DNA of 20,883 nucleotides from Candidatus Omnitrophota bacterium (lineage in GTDB: Bacteria > Omnitrophota > Koll11 > Aquiviventales > Aquiviventaceae), in the NCBI GenBank assembly GCA_023247285.1, contig JAHFGU010000006.1, forward strand, positions 1,837-22,719, in the 5' to 3' direction. The stretch's first letter is position 1. The number at the start of each line of letters is the position of its first letter. The notes beneath the pieces were generated by a model. That model worked only from the letters and a program-made list of their open reading frames with translations. It was not told the DNA's origin and did no database searches. The position numbers were made by a program, and so were the translations under genes. This document shows positions 12,125 to 18,947 of this stretch, in pieces.

Positions 12125-13744
12125 ATGGGTCGTGAGGTGCTGGTAATGAGCCTGGCGCTGACCGGGGTGGCGGCCATCAGCCCGGCCTGGGCCGACCAGG
12201 CAGTGTCCAAGACATCGGCCGTCGAATCTCCGGTGCCGGTGACCCAGACCGGCCAGATGCTTATTTCAATGGAATTCCAAGACGCCGCGCTCCGCGACGT
12301 GCTCAAGACGTTTTCGCGGCAAACCGGGCTCAACGTGATCGCCAGCGCCGAGGTGGGTGATCAGCCGGTGACGGTGTACCTGGAAAACGTGCAGGTGTTG
12401 GACGCGCTGGGCCAGATTCTCGCCGCCTCAGGCTTGACCTATGAGCGTCCGTTGGGCAGCGATATCTACATCGTCAAGCCCAAGCCGAAGGACGCCGAGG
12501 TGCTGACGGAAACCCGCGTCTACCGCTTGAAGTACGCGCGGGTCTCCGAGTCGATCCTGGCGCGCGCCGCCTCGAAGCTCATCACGCAGACCCCGTTTGA
12601 GGCCAAGTTGGATAGCTCTCAGAGCGTGGGGTCGAGCAGCAGCGGCAGCGAGAGCGGCACGTCGGAGGGTGGCGGGGCGGCCCAGCAGGCCACCGTCGTG
12701 GACATGGGCATCGACAAGGTGATCCAGAAGCTGCTCACGAAGCACGGCGCGGTCGTCGTGGACGGGCGGACCAACAGCCTCATCATCACGGACGTGCCGG
12801 AGAACTTTCCCCGGCTCGAGGCGGCCATCGCCGTGCTGGATGTCCGCACGCCGCAGATCATGGTCGACGCGGAGATCATCGAAACCAGCCTGAACAAAAT
12901 CAAGGACCTGGGCGTCGAGTGGGGGACCGGCTCCGAAGGCACGCTGTTTCAGCTCACACCGGCCAAGCGGACCTCGCGCTTTCCGTACAACTGGGTCGGG
13001 GATCGGGGCCGGCGCGCGAATCCGGGCGCTGCCAGCATGACCCTGGGCACCGTGGACACCGCGCAGGCCGTGGCCGCGCTCCAGGCGCTGGAGACGGACA
13101 CCGATTCGAAAATCCTGGCCAGGCCGAAGGTGCTGACGCTGGACAACGAGAGCGCGGTCATCCGGTTGACATCGGATGAAACCATCGGGTTCGAGACCTC
13201 GAGCCAAACCCAGACCGGAACGACCGGCAGCAAGCCGGAGCGGACCACCACCGGCATCGTGCTGGTGGTGACGCCGCAGATCAACGCGGACGGGTTCATC
13301 ACGATGATCGTCGAGCCCTCGGTGACGAAGACGGTGGCTTCGAACGTCTCGCCGCCGAGCGGCCAGGCCACGCCGCGCGACCCCAAGACGCGCAGCGCCA
13401 GGGCGCTGGTCAGGGTCCGCACCGGCGACACGCTGGTCGTCGGCGGCCTGATCGACCGCTCGGACCAGCACGGCCTTCGCAAGGTGCCCATCCTGGGGGA
13501 TATCCCGGTCATCGGCCAAGCCTTCAAGGATGTCGAGATTAATGATGTGGCCAGCGAGTTGATCGTCTTTGTCACGCCGCGGATCATCCAGGAGCAGGCG
13601 GCCGGGCTGGCCGCAACGCCGCCGTCTCCGTGGCAGCCGGCGCAGGCCGGGACGCCGTCGTCAATGGTGATCCGCGAGCAACAGGCGTCCCCGCAAGAGG
13701 AGATCGAGGCCGCACTCAACCGACTGGAGCAGACCCCGCAGTGA
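12125..13744 (+). CDS. pilQ: Outer-membrane secretin (PilQ/GspD family)
   Basis: This is a 539-residue protein. GAGGAGGTG (12113-12121) overlaps a possible GTG start and sets the ATG at 12125. A signal peptide ends at A-W-A|D-Q (about 23). An N0/STN domain (44-118: I-S-M-E-F-Q-D-A-A-L-R-D-V-L-K) is followed by an N1/NolW domain (128-240), interrupted at 164-188 by a Ser/Gly-rich insert. The secretin core (about 245-487) shows I-M-V-D-A-E-I-I-E-T, I-L-A-R-P-K-V-L-T-L-D-N and the hallmark V-G-G-L-I-D-R...V-P-I-L-G-D-I-P-V-I-G, ending E-L-I-V-F-V-T-P-R-I-I. Secretins form the gated outer-membrane channel for a pilus or secreted proteins. It is short: it lacks AMIN domains (PilQ) and the extra N2/N3 domains (GspD), so the symbol is chosen from context. 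Confidence 0.9.
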   Translation: MGREVLVMSLALTGVAAISPAWADQAVSKTSAVESPVPVTQTGQMLISMEFQDAALRDVLKTFSRQTGLNVIASAEVGDQPVTVYLENVQVLDALGQILAASGLTYERPLGSDIYIVKPKPKDAEVLTETRVYRLKYARVSESILARAASKLITQTPFEAKLDSSQSVGSSSSGSESGTSEGGGAAQQATVVDMGIDKVIQKLLTKHGAVVVDGRTNSLIITDVPENFPRLEAAIAVLDVRTPQIMVDAEIIETSLNKIKDLGVEWGTGSEGTLFQLTPAKRTSRFPYNWVGDRGRRANPGAASMTLGTVDTAQAVAALQALETDTDSKILARPKVLTLDNESAVIRLTSDETIGFETSSQTQTGTTGSKPERTTTGIVLVVTPQINADGFITMIVEPSVTKTVASNVSPPSGQATPRDPKTRSARALVRVRTGDTLVVGGLIDRSDQHGLRKVPILGDIPVIGQAFKDVEINDVASELIVFVTPRIIQEQAAGLAATPPSPWQPAQAGTPSSMVIREQQASPQEEIEAALNRLEQTPQ

Positions 13745-13792
13745 GCCGGCCCCGCCTGGCGGGGCGTGCGCGCCGCGGGATCGGCACCGGAC

Positions 13793-15511
13793 ATGCCGAT
13801 TCTGAAGCGTGGCGACAAGCTGGGACAAATCCTCATCAAGGCCGGGCTCATCACGCAGGAGCAGCTTGAGAAGGCCCTGGAGATTCAGCGGGGCACCACC
13901 AAGCGGGTCGGGGAAGTCCTGGTAGAGAGCGGGATCGTCACCGAGCGCGAGATGGCGGCTGCGCTCAGCCGCCAGCTCGGCATTCCGTATGCGTCCAAAG
14001 CCTCAGGCCTGCTTGCCCCGCACAAGGGCGAGGGCCTCGAGGCGCTGGTGCCTGAAGAGTTCGCCCGCCAACACCTCATCCTGCCGCTCTCCCGCACGCT
14101 GAACCTCTTGACCGTGGCCTGCGTGAATCCGCTGGACCTCATCGCCATGGACAACCTCACCCGGATCACGCACTGCGAGATCAATCCGGTGATGACGAAC
14201 AAAAGCGACCTTGAGGAGGCGATCGAGCAGTTCTATAGCGGCGATGACACGATGCTCCGCAAGGCTATCGGCGAGTCGTACGAGCAGCCGATCGATCCGG
14301 ACGCGCCCGGCGAGGCGGCTGAGGACAACCTGGACCTCGACCGCCTGAAGCAGGCCGCCGAGGAGGCCCCGGTCATCCGCCTCGTGGATCTCATCATCCG
14401 CCAGGCGATCAAGGACCGGGCCAGCGACATCCACTTCGAGCCCTTCAAGGACAAGCTCAGCCTGCGGTACCGGATCGACGGGGTGCTCTGCGAGATCGCC
14501 CCGCCGGCGCGGCATCTGCACGCGGCCATCGTCTCCCGGATCAAGATCCTCTGCAAGATGGACATCGCCCAGAAGCGGTTGCCGCAGGACGGTGGGTTCA
14601 CGATGAAGATGGACGGCCAGCCCGTCGACTTCCGGGTCTCGGCGATCCCGTGCATCTACGGCGAGAAGGTGGTCGTCCGGATCCTCATCAAGTCGGCGGC
14701 GCTGCTGGACCTGGGCCGGCTCGGCTTCGGCGTCCGCGATCTCGAAGCGCTCCGCAAGGCGATCCACGATCCCTACGGCTTGGTGCTGATCACCGGACCG
14801 ACCGGCTCGGGCAAGTCCACGACGCTGTATGCGGCGCTCAACGAGATCCACTCGGCCAAGAAGAACATTCTGACCATCGAGGACCCGGTGGAATACCGGC
14901 TCTCCGGCATCAACCAGGTGCAGGTCAAGCCGTCGATCGGGCTGACCTTTGCGGCCGGCCTGCGCGCGTTCATGCGGCAGGACCCGGACATCGTCATGGT
15001 GGGCGAGACGCGCGATCTGGAAACGGCCGAGATCTGCGTCCGGGCCTCGCTGACCGGCCACCTGGTGTTCACGACGCTCCACACGAACGACGCGCCCAGC
15101 GCCGTGACGCGGCTCGTGGATATCGGGATTGCGCCCTACCTCGTCTCCTCCACGCTGAGCCTCGTGGTGGCCCAGCGGCTGCTGCGGCAGCTGTGCGAGC
15201 GCTGCAAGGAGGCCTACGAGCCGCTGCCTGAGATCCGGGACCGGTTCGGCTTTCAGGAGCTGCTCTACAAAGCGAAGGGCTGCGAGGCCTGCGCCGGCAC
15301 CGGGTTCCTGGGCCGGCTGGGCGTGTATGAAGTGATGCTGCCCAGGCGCGAGCTGCGGAATGCCATCGCCAAAGGCGAGCCGTCGCACATCCTGCGCGAG
15401 GCCGCGATCAGCGAGGGCATGTCCACCCTCTGGGAAGAGGGCTTGAAAAAAGTCAAAGACGGCCTCACGAGCCTTGAAGAGCTGGAAGCCGTCATTCTCT
15501 TGGACCGCTGA
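13793..15511 (+). CDS. pilB: PilB/GspE-type assembly ATPase with MshEN c-di-GMP domain
   Basis: This 572-residue protein starts at ATG 13793, so that it begins M-P-I-L-K-R-G-D-K-L-G, the usual start of the N-terminal domain; a GTG at 13766 would add nine atypical residues. Residues 9-61 hold two copies of the MshEN motif '(R/K)-(L/V)-G-x-x-L-x-x-x-G-(x)-(I/L/V)...L/A-L-x-x-Q' (9-32 and 38-61), known to bind cyclic di-GMP in MshE and PilB. Walker A is G-P-T-G-S-G-K-S (335-342), Walker B lies at D-P-D-I-V-M-V-G-E (397-405), and the His box is G-H-L-V-F-T-T-L-H-T-N (422-432). A zinc tetracysteine is present (C468, C471, C497, C500). The hexamer drives pilin extraction and fibre extension from the cytoplasm. 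No PilT retraction ATPase lies in the window. Confidence 0.95.
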   Translation: MPILKRGDKLGQILIKAGLITQEQLEKALEIQRGTTKRVGEVLVESGIVTEREMAAALSRQLGIPYASKASGLLAPHKGEGLEALVPEEFARQHLILPLSRTLNLLTVACVNPLDLIAMDNLTRITHCEINPVMTNKSDLEEAIEQFYSGDDTMLRKAIGESYEQPIDPDAPGEAAEDNLDLDRLKQAAEEAPVIRLVDLIIRQAIKDRASDIHFEPFKDKLSLRYRIDGVLCEIAPPARHLHAAIVSRIKILCKMDIAQKRLPQDGGFTMKMDGQPVDFRVSAIPCIYGEKVVVRILIKSAALLDLGRLGFGVRDLEALRKAIHDPYGLVLITGPTGSGKSTTLYAALNEIHSAKKNILTIEDPVEYRLSGINQVQVKPSIGLTFAAGLRAFMRQDPDIVMVGETRDLETAEICVRASLTGHLVFTTLHTNDAPSAVTRLVDIGIAPYLVSSTLSLVVAQRLLRQLCERCKEAYEPLPEIRDRFGFQELLYKAKGCEACAGTGFLGRLGVYEVMLPRRELRNAIAKGEPSHILREAAISEGMSTLWEEGLKKVKDGLTSLEELEAVILLDR

Positions 15512-16746
15512 TGCCCACCTACACGTATACCGCGCGCGATGAGCAAGGCCAGGTGCATCGCGGCATGCTGGACGCGCTGACGGAGGACGAGGTGATCTCG
15601 GCCCTCCAGCACCGGGGCTTGCTCATCACCGCCGTCTCGGAGCGGCGATCCGGGGCCCCGCAGGCCGGCTTCCAGCCGACGAAGCGGACGGTCCGGCGCA
15701 TGCACGCGGCCGTGAACGTGGACGACCAAGTGCTCCTCTGCCAGCAGCTCGCCACGCTGATCGGCGCCGGCGTGCCGCTGCTCAAAAGCCTGGAAGTCGT
15801 GTCGGCGCAGGTGGAGAGCCGGATGCTGCTGCTGGCCCTTGACGAGGTCCGCCGCGATGTAGCCGCCGGCTCCACGTTCAAGGATGCGCTGGCCAAGCAC
15901 CCGCGGGTGTTTTCCGATCTCTGGCAGAACCTGGTCGAAACCGGCGAAGCCAGCGGGCACCTGGCCGACTCGCTGACGCAGCTGGCCCGGCACTTCGAGA
16001 TGGCGCAACATCTGCAAAACGAGACCCGCACGGCGCTGACCTACCCGATCTTTCTGCTCGTCGCCGCGGTCGTGGTGCTTGGCATTTTCGTCTACTGGCT
16101 GATTCCGAAATTTGCCGTGATGTTCGCCGGCATGGGAATCGAACTGCCGCTGCTGACACGCTTCGTCATCGGCTGCAGCCACGCGGCGCGGAAATACGCG
16201 CTGCTCTTGTTCGGCGGCGCGTTCGTGCTGGCCCAGGCGCTGGCGCGCTTCCTCCGCACGCCGGCCGGGCAGTGGGCGCGGGACCGGCTGTTCCTGCAGC
16301 TGCCCTTGTTCAGCGGCCTCTTCGCGAACGTCCAGCTCGCCGAGTTTTCGCGCGGCCTCTCCACGCTGCTGGAGAGCGGCGTGCCGCTGCTCTCCAGCCT
16401 CGAGATCCTCGAGCGCAGCTCCACCAACAAGCTCTACGGCCAGGCGATCGGCCACGTGCGCGCCCAGGTCAAGGAAGGCAAAACGATGGCCGAGCCGATG
16501 CAGGAAACCGCCCTCTTCCCGCCGATGACGATTCAAATGGTGCAGGTAGGCGAAGAAGTCGGCGAGCTGGCGCGCATGGTCCAGCAGATGGCCAAGTACT
16601 ACGAGGCGCGCGTGGAGATGTTCATCGCGCGCATGACGCGGCTGTTCGAGCCCATCGCCATCGTGGTCATGGGCGGCATGGTGCTCGTCATCGTGCTCTC
16701 GATCTTTCTGCCGATCTTCAAGATGGCGACGGCAACATCGAAGTAA
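15511..16746 (+). CDS. pilC: PilC/GspF inner-membrane platform protein
   Basis: This 411-residue protein, the usual length for the family, starts in a TGATG overlap with the ATPase gene. The N-terminus MPTYTYTARDEQGQVHRG matches the typical 'Y.Y.A.D..G....G' start. Two T2SSF repeats are visible (about 70-198 and 275-403), each with a Q-L-(A/S)-T-L-(I/L)-x-(A/S)-G-V-P-L-L motif (78-91 and 281-294). Membrane helices are predicted at about 180-198, 229-246 and 381-403. The second repeat carries M-V-Q-V-G-E-E-V-G-E-L. PilC sits above the PilB hexamer and couples its rotation to pilin addition. The coupling to pilB and the order B-C-pilin are classic. Confidence 0.95.
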   Translation: MPTYTYTARDEQGQVHRGMLDALTEDEVISALQHRGLLITAVSERRSGAPQAGFQPTKRTVRRMHAAVNVDDQVLLCQQLATLIGAGVPLLKSLEVVSAQVESRMLLLALDEVRRDVAAGSTFKDALAKHPRVFSDLWQNLVETGEASGHLADSLTQLARHFEMAQHLQNETRTALTYPIFLLVAAVVVLGIFVYWLIPKFAVMFAGMGIELPLLTRFVIGCSHAARKYALLLFGGAFVLAQALARFLRTPAGQWARDRLFLQLPLFSGLFANVQLAEFSRGLSTLLESGVPLLSSLEILERSSTNKLYGQAIGHVRAQVKEGKTMAEPMQETALFPPMTIQMVQVGEEVGELARMVQQMAKYYEARVEMFIARMTRLFEPIAIVVMGGMVLVIVLSIFLPIFKMATATSK

Positions 16747-16829
16747 GGGGATCGGCCGCGAAAGGGGGTGAGGGCGTCGGCGGCCTCAGAGGGATCCGCG
16801 CACGGGATGTGCGAACAAGGAGGAGGGTC

Positions 16830-17249
16830 ATGAAGAACAACGCACGCGGGTTTACGCTGCTTGAACTGTTGATGGTGGTCATTATCATTGCGATCCTGGC
16901 ATCGATCGCGCTGCCGCAATACATGCGGGTGGCGGAGCGGTCGCGGGCCTCGGAGGCGTTGACGATCTTGGCCGCAGTCCGCTCCTCGGAGCTGCGCTAC
17001 AAGGCGCAAAACCCGGCGTCGACGTACACCACGACGCTCACGGATCTCGACATCGAGGGCCCGGGCTTCGGCGCGCCGGCCTCGACGATGTGGATCTACG
17101 CGGTCAGCGGCACCGGGGCAAACTCGAACGTGGTGGCGACCCGGTCCGCGGGCTCCCAGGCCGGTGCCACGGTTGAGCTGGACATCGACAGCGGGGCAAG
17201 CTGCTCGAGCGCCGGCAACGTCTATAACATGCCCAACGGAGCCTGCTGA
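16830..17249 (+). CDS. Major type IV pilin-like protein
   Basis: This is a 139-residue protein. AAGGAGGAGGG directly before the ATG at 16830 is the strongest ribosome-binding site in the window, consistent with high expression. The leader MKNNARG is cut before FTLLE (Glu at +5), followed by a classical helix (LLMVVIIIAILASIALPQYM) and E-R-S-R-A-S-E-A. The head is about 85 residues with only two cysteines, which frame a C-terminal loop S-C-S-S-A-G-N-V-Y-N-M-P-N-G-A-C, like the D-region disulfide of type IVa pilins. It follows pilC after an 83-base gap, the largest in the operon, so it may also have its own control. GspG-like major pseudopilin is the alternative reading. Confidence 0.9.
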   Translation: MKNNARGFTLLELLMVVIIIAILASIALPQYMRVAERSRASEALTILAAVRSSELRYKAQNPASTYTTTLTDLDIEGPGFGAPASTMWIYAVSGTGANSNVVATRSAGSQAGATVELDIDSGASCSSAGNVYNMPNGAC

Positions 17250-17279
17250 GTGGGTTGCCCTGGAGAATGGAGGTGAGCC

Positions 17280-17510
17280 ATGCCGGATAGCGGCCTGCTC
17301 ATCCTCAGCGGGATCTGCTTGATCGCCGGGGTGGGGTTCTTCTTGTTCCCGCACCCGCTGCTGAAGTTGAGCTTGTCGTTGAACAAGACGCTGGCTGTGC
17401 TGGACCAGCTCTTTATGCGGCATCGTTATTTCGCAGGGCTCCTGCTGTTCCTGACCAGCTATCTCTTGTTCAACCTGGCGATGTGGGTCGGCCAGCTGCG
17501 GATGGGATGA
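17280..17510 (+). CDS. Small two-helix membrane protein at the end of the pilus operon
   Basis: This is a 76-residue protein with a good Shine-Dalgarno (GGAGGTG just before ATG 17280). Two hydrophobic segments (about 5-24 and 51-70) flank a short amphipathic, basic stretch (KTLAVLDQLFMRHRYF), so a hairpin in the inner membrane is expected. The family is not recognised. It lies 30 bases after the pilin stop and 20 bases before the operon terminator, so it is probably co-transcribed with the pilus genes. An accessory role to pilin or platform is only suggested by position. Confidence 0.65.
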   Translation: MPDSGLLILSGICLIAGVGFFLFPHPLLKLSLSLNKTLAVLDQLFMRHRYFAGLLLFLTSYLLFNLAMWVGQLRMG

Positions 17511-17530
17511 CGCGCCGGCGTCGCGTTTGA

Positions 17531-17586
17531 CGCCTCCGCCGATTGATGCGACAATACGGTGCACCGTCGGCGGAGGCGCCGTTTTT
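17531..17586 (+). terminator. Strong intrinsic terminator of the pilus operon
   Basis: A 12-bp GC-rich stem, CGCCTCCGCCGA (17531-17542) with TCGGCGGAGGCG (17567-17578), encloses a 24-base loop and is followed by CCGTTTTT (T run 17582-17586). A competing smaller hairpin GGCGTC/GACGCC (17517-17522 with 17529-17534) overlaps the left arm. Confidence 0.85.
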
Positions 17587-17639
17587 ATCCCCCGCTTGCG
17601 ATCGCGTGTCAACCAGACAGACGAGCCGTAGCCGTTGAA

Positions 17640-17824
17640 TTTTTCGTACAGGAAGGGAGCGCAGCCCCTCATGTGTGCGAGGTCGGAAGGCCGAGCACAC
17701 GATGCGGACGACTGGCCGTGTTGTACGGAAGGGGGAGACCAGGGAGGCCCAAGACTGGACAGTGGGCCGACCGATAGGAAGGGGAAACCCGGTTTCCCCT
17801 TCCTATGGAGCGCCCCTCGTTTTT
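17640..17824 (+). ncRNA. Possible structured non-coding RNA, family not recognised
   Basis: No convincing protein lies between 17587 and 17837. Instead several stems are visible. CGTACA (17645-17650) pairs with TGTACG (17722-17727) and encloses a strong hairpin: GTGTGC, a GA/GA tandem mismatch, GGTC/GGCC and a GGAA tetraloop (17673-17700). Next comes GGCCCA/TGGGCC (17746-17751 with 17763-17768), then a perfect 16-bp stem with a one-base centre (17774-17806), and a T run at 17820-17824. The GGAA loop recalls signal-recognition-particle RNA, but the conserved SRP flanks are absent. The final long stem could be a terminator or processing site. Boundaries are a guess. Confidence 0.35.
17774..17806. 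repeat. Perfect 16-bp inverted repeat
   Basis: ATAGGAAGGGGAAACC (17774-17789) and its exact complement (17791-17806) are separated by one base. The stem lies 31 bases before the tRNA. It would form a very stable hairpin; the next T run comes 13 bases later, so it is not a textbook terminator. Confidence 0.85.
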
Positions 17825-17837
17825 CGATAGGCGCGAC

Positions 17838-17913
17838 GGGGCAGTAGCTCAGTTGGGAGAGCGCGACAATCGCACTGTCGAGGCCCGGGGTTCGATCCCC
17901 CGCTGCTCCACCA
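17838..17913 (+). tRNA. tRNA-Ala (anticodon CGC)
   Basis: The cloverleaf is complete in 76 bases: acceptor GGGGCAG/CTGCTCC with the G3:U70 pair (17840 with 17907) that defines alanine tRNAs, D stem GCTC/GAGC, anticodon stem CGACA/TGTCG with loop ATCGCAC (anticodon CGC, 17871-17873), five-base variable loop, T stem CGGGG/CCCCG with loop TTCGATC, discriminator A73 and an encoded CCA (17911-17913). It reads codon GCG, which is frequent in the neighbouring genes. Confidence 0.96.
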
Positions 17914-17916
17914 CTC

Positions 17917-17949
17917 TAGAGCCCATCCCTCAACCTCCCATGCCCTGCG
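17917..17949. repeat. Left terminal inverted repeat of the MITE-like element
   Basis: This 33-base arm begins TAGAGCCCATCCC and is the exact reverse complement of 18166-18198. Confidence 0.95.
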
Positions 17950-18165
17950 CTGGGCCGAGCTGCCAGCCGCGCAAGGCGCGAGGAGGACGGCGTCCCGAGC
18001 GGAGTCGAGGGACGCCGCGCGGCGCTGCGGATCGGCCCAGCCTAGTGGCTACCCAGGGGTTGCGGCGGCATGCCGCCAGCTCCGGCGTCCCTCCTCCTTC
18101 TTGGCGTAGTGCGGCGACTACGCCGGCGTCGTCGTTCCTTGGACCTGGCGGCATGGCGCTCGCAA

Positions 18166-18198
18166 CGCAGGGCATGGGAGGTTGAGGGATGGGCTCTA
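18166..18198. repeat. Right terminal inverted repeat of the MITE-like element
   Basis: This 33-base arm ends GGGATGGGCTCTA. It contains GGGAGG (18176-18181) and, after 7 bases, the ATG (18189) of rsmE. Confidence 0.95.
18176..18181 (+). promoter_or_regulatory. Shine-Dalgarno of rsmE supplied by the mobile element
   Basis: GGGAGG lies 7 bases before ATG 18189. Both the site and the start codon lie inside the right terminal repeat. Confidence 0.7.
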
Positions 18199-18947
18199 AG
18201 ATCGTCAGCCTGCCGCGTGTCCTCATCCGGCCGGAGGCGGTCCAGGCCGGCGCCATCACCATCGATCGCCCCGAGGCGCTGCGCCATCTGCTCCGCGTCC
18301 TGCGCATTCGCGTCGGCGACCGGCTCGAGTGCTTCGACGGGGCAGGGCGCACCTATGCCGGCCCAGTCATCCAGTGCGCCCCGACAGCGGTGGTGATGAT
18401 GATCACGGAGGAGGCGCAGGAGCCTGCGACTCGCATGGCGATCACGCTCGCGCAGGCGCTGATCAAGGCGGACCGGTTTGCCTGGGTTGTCCAGAAGGCC
18501 ACCGAGCTTGGCGTCGCGCGCATCATTCCGCTTGAAACGCAGCGCGCCGTGGTGCGCGCGCCGACCGCTCGGTCCGGCGTGAAGCAGGGGCGATGGCAGC
18601 GCATCGCGGCCGAGGCCGCGAAACAGTGCGGCCGCGCCACGGTGCCGCAGGTCGATCCCCCCAGCCGGTTTGCCGCGGTCATCGCCGGGTTGCCGTCGCA
18701 GCCATGCGCCCTCATGCCAACCCTGGCCGTCCCGTCGCCGCTGCTGCGTGACGCGGCCGATGCGGTGCGGCGCGCGGACGCGGTGACCGTGCTCATCGGC
18801 CCTGAGGGCGATTTCACCCCGGAAGAGGTGGCGGCGGCCCAGCAGGCCGGCGCGCGGGCGGTGTCCCTGGGGCCGCTGACGCTGCGTTCGGAAACGGCCG
18901 CGATCGCGGTCCTCGCCCTCCTCCAGTCCATGAAGGGGCTTGTGTGA
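18189..18947 (+). CDS. rsmE: RsmE, 16S rRNA (uracil-1498 N3)-methyltransferase
   Basis: This 252-residue protein is the usual length. RsmE methylates U1498 of 16S rRNA using S-adenosylmethionine and has a SPOUT (knotted) fold. The N-terminal PUA-like part contains H-L-L-R-V-L-R-I-R-V-G-D (33-44). Conserved catalytic-domain blocks are Q-K-A-T-E-L-G-V (102-109), R-W-Q-R-I-A-A-E-A-A-K-Q-C-G-R (135-149), I-G-P-E-G-D-F-T (203-210) and L-G-P-L-T-L-R-S-E-T-A (227-237), the last two forming the knot and cofactor site. The first three or four codons (M-G-S-K) lie in the terminal repeat of the element upstream. The next gene overlaps its stop. Confidence 0.95.
   Translation: MGSKIVSLPRVLIRPEAVQAGAITIDRPEALRHLLRVLRIRVGDRLECFDGAGRTYAGPVIQCAPTAVVMMITEEAQEPATRMAITLAQALIKADRFAWVVQKATELGVARIIPLETQRAVVRAPTARSGVKQGRWQRIAAEAAKQCGRATVPQVDPPSRFAAVIAGLPSQPCALMPTLAVPSPLLRDAADAVRRADAVTVLIGPEGDFTPEEVAAAQQAGARAVSLGPLTLRSETAAIAVLALLQSMKGLV

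Larger units (their letters stand above)
17917..18198. mobile_element. MITE-like element with 33-bp perfect terminal inverted repeats
   Basis: The two ends (17917-17949 and 18166-18198) are exact inverted copies, 33 of 33 bases, both ending in TA; this fits insertion at, and duplication of, a TA dinucleotide, as for IS630/Tc1-type elements. There is no transposase gene. The inside folds into two further arms: one closed by GCTGGGCCGA/TCGGCCCAGC (17949-17958 with 18032-18041) with GGCGTCCC/GGGACGCC at its tip, and one with GGCGGCATGCCGCCAG (18064-18079) against CTGGCGGCATG (18145-18155), tipped by GGCGTAGT/ACTACGCC. It begins three bases after the tRNA-Ala CCA. The right end overlaps the start of rsmE. 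Confidence 0.75.

Noticed and set aside
13750..13765. CCCCGCC/GGCGGGG hairpin between secretin and ATPase genes as a terminator
   Set aside because: No T run follows, and the genes on both sides belong to one operon; at most it slows transcription or processing.
14003..15388. A 461-residue open frame on the minus strand opposite pilB
   Set aside because: It lies wholly within an unmistakable ATPase gene and shows no family motif.
16272..16829. A long N-terminal extension of the major pilin in the same frame
   Set aside because: It overlaps pilC in another frame and reads as low-complexity Ala/Arg/Gly; the ATG at 16830 has a very strong ribosome-binding site and gives a perfect prepilin leader.
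17673..17700. Signal-recognition-particle RNA suggested by the GGAA tetraloop hairpin
   Set aside because: The conserved asymmetric and symmetric loops of the SRP core (AGG...AGCA) are not present; here the loop is a tandem GA/GA mismatch.
17635..17847. A 70-codon open frame in the region before the tRNA
   Set aside because: There is no ribosome-binding site, it covers strong RNA stems and runs into the tRNA; structured RNA is the better reading.
17805..18185. A 126-codon open frame across tRNA-Ala and the inverted-repeat element
   Set aside because: It runs through a tRNA gene and palindromes, and has no coding character.
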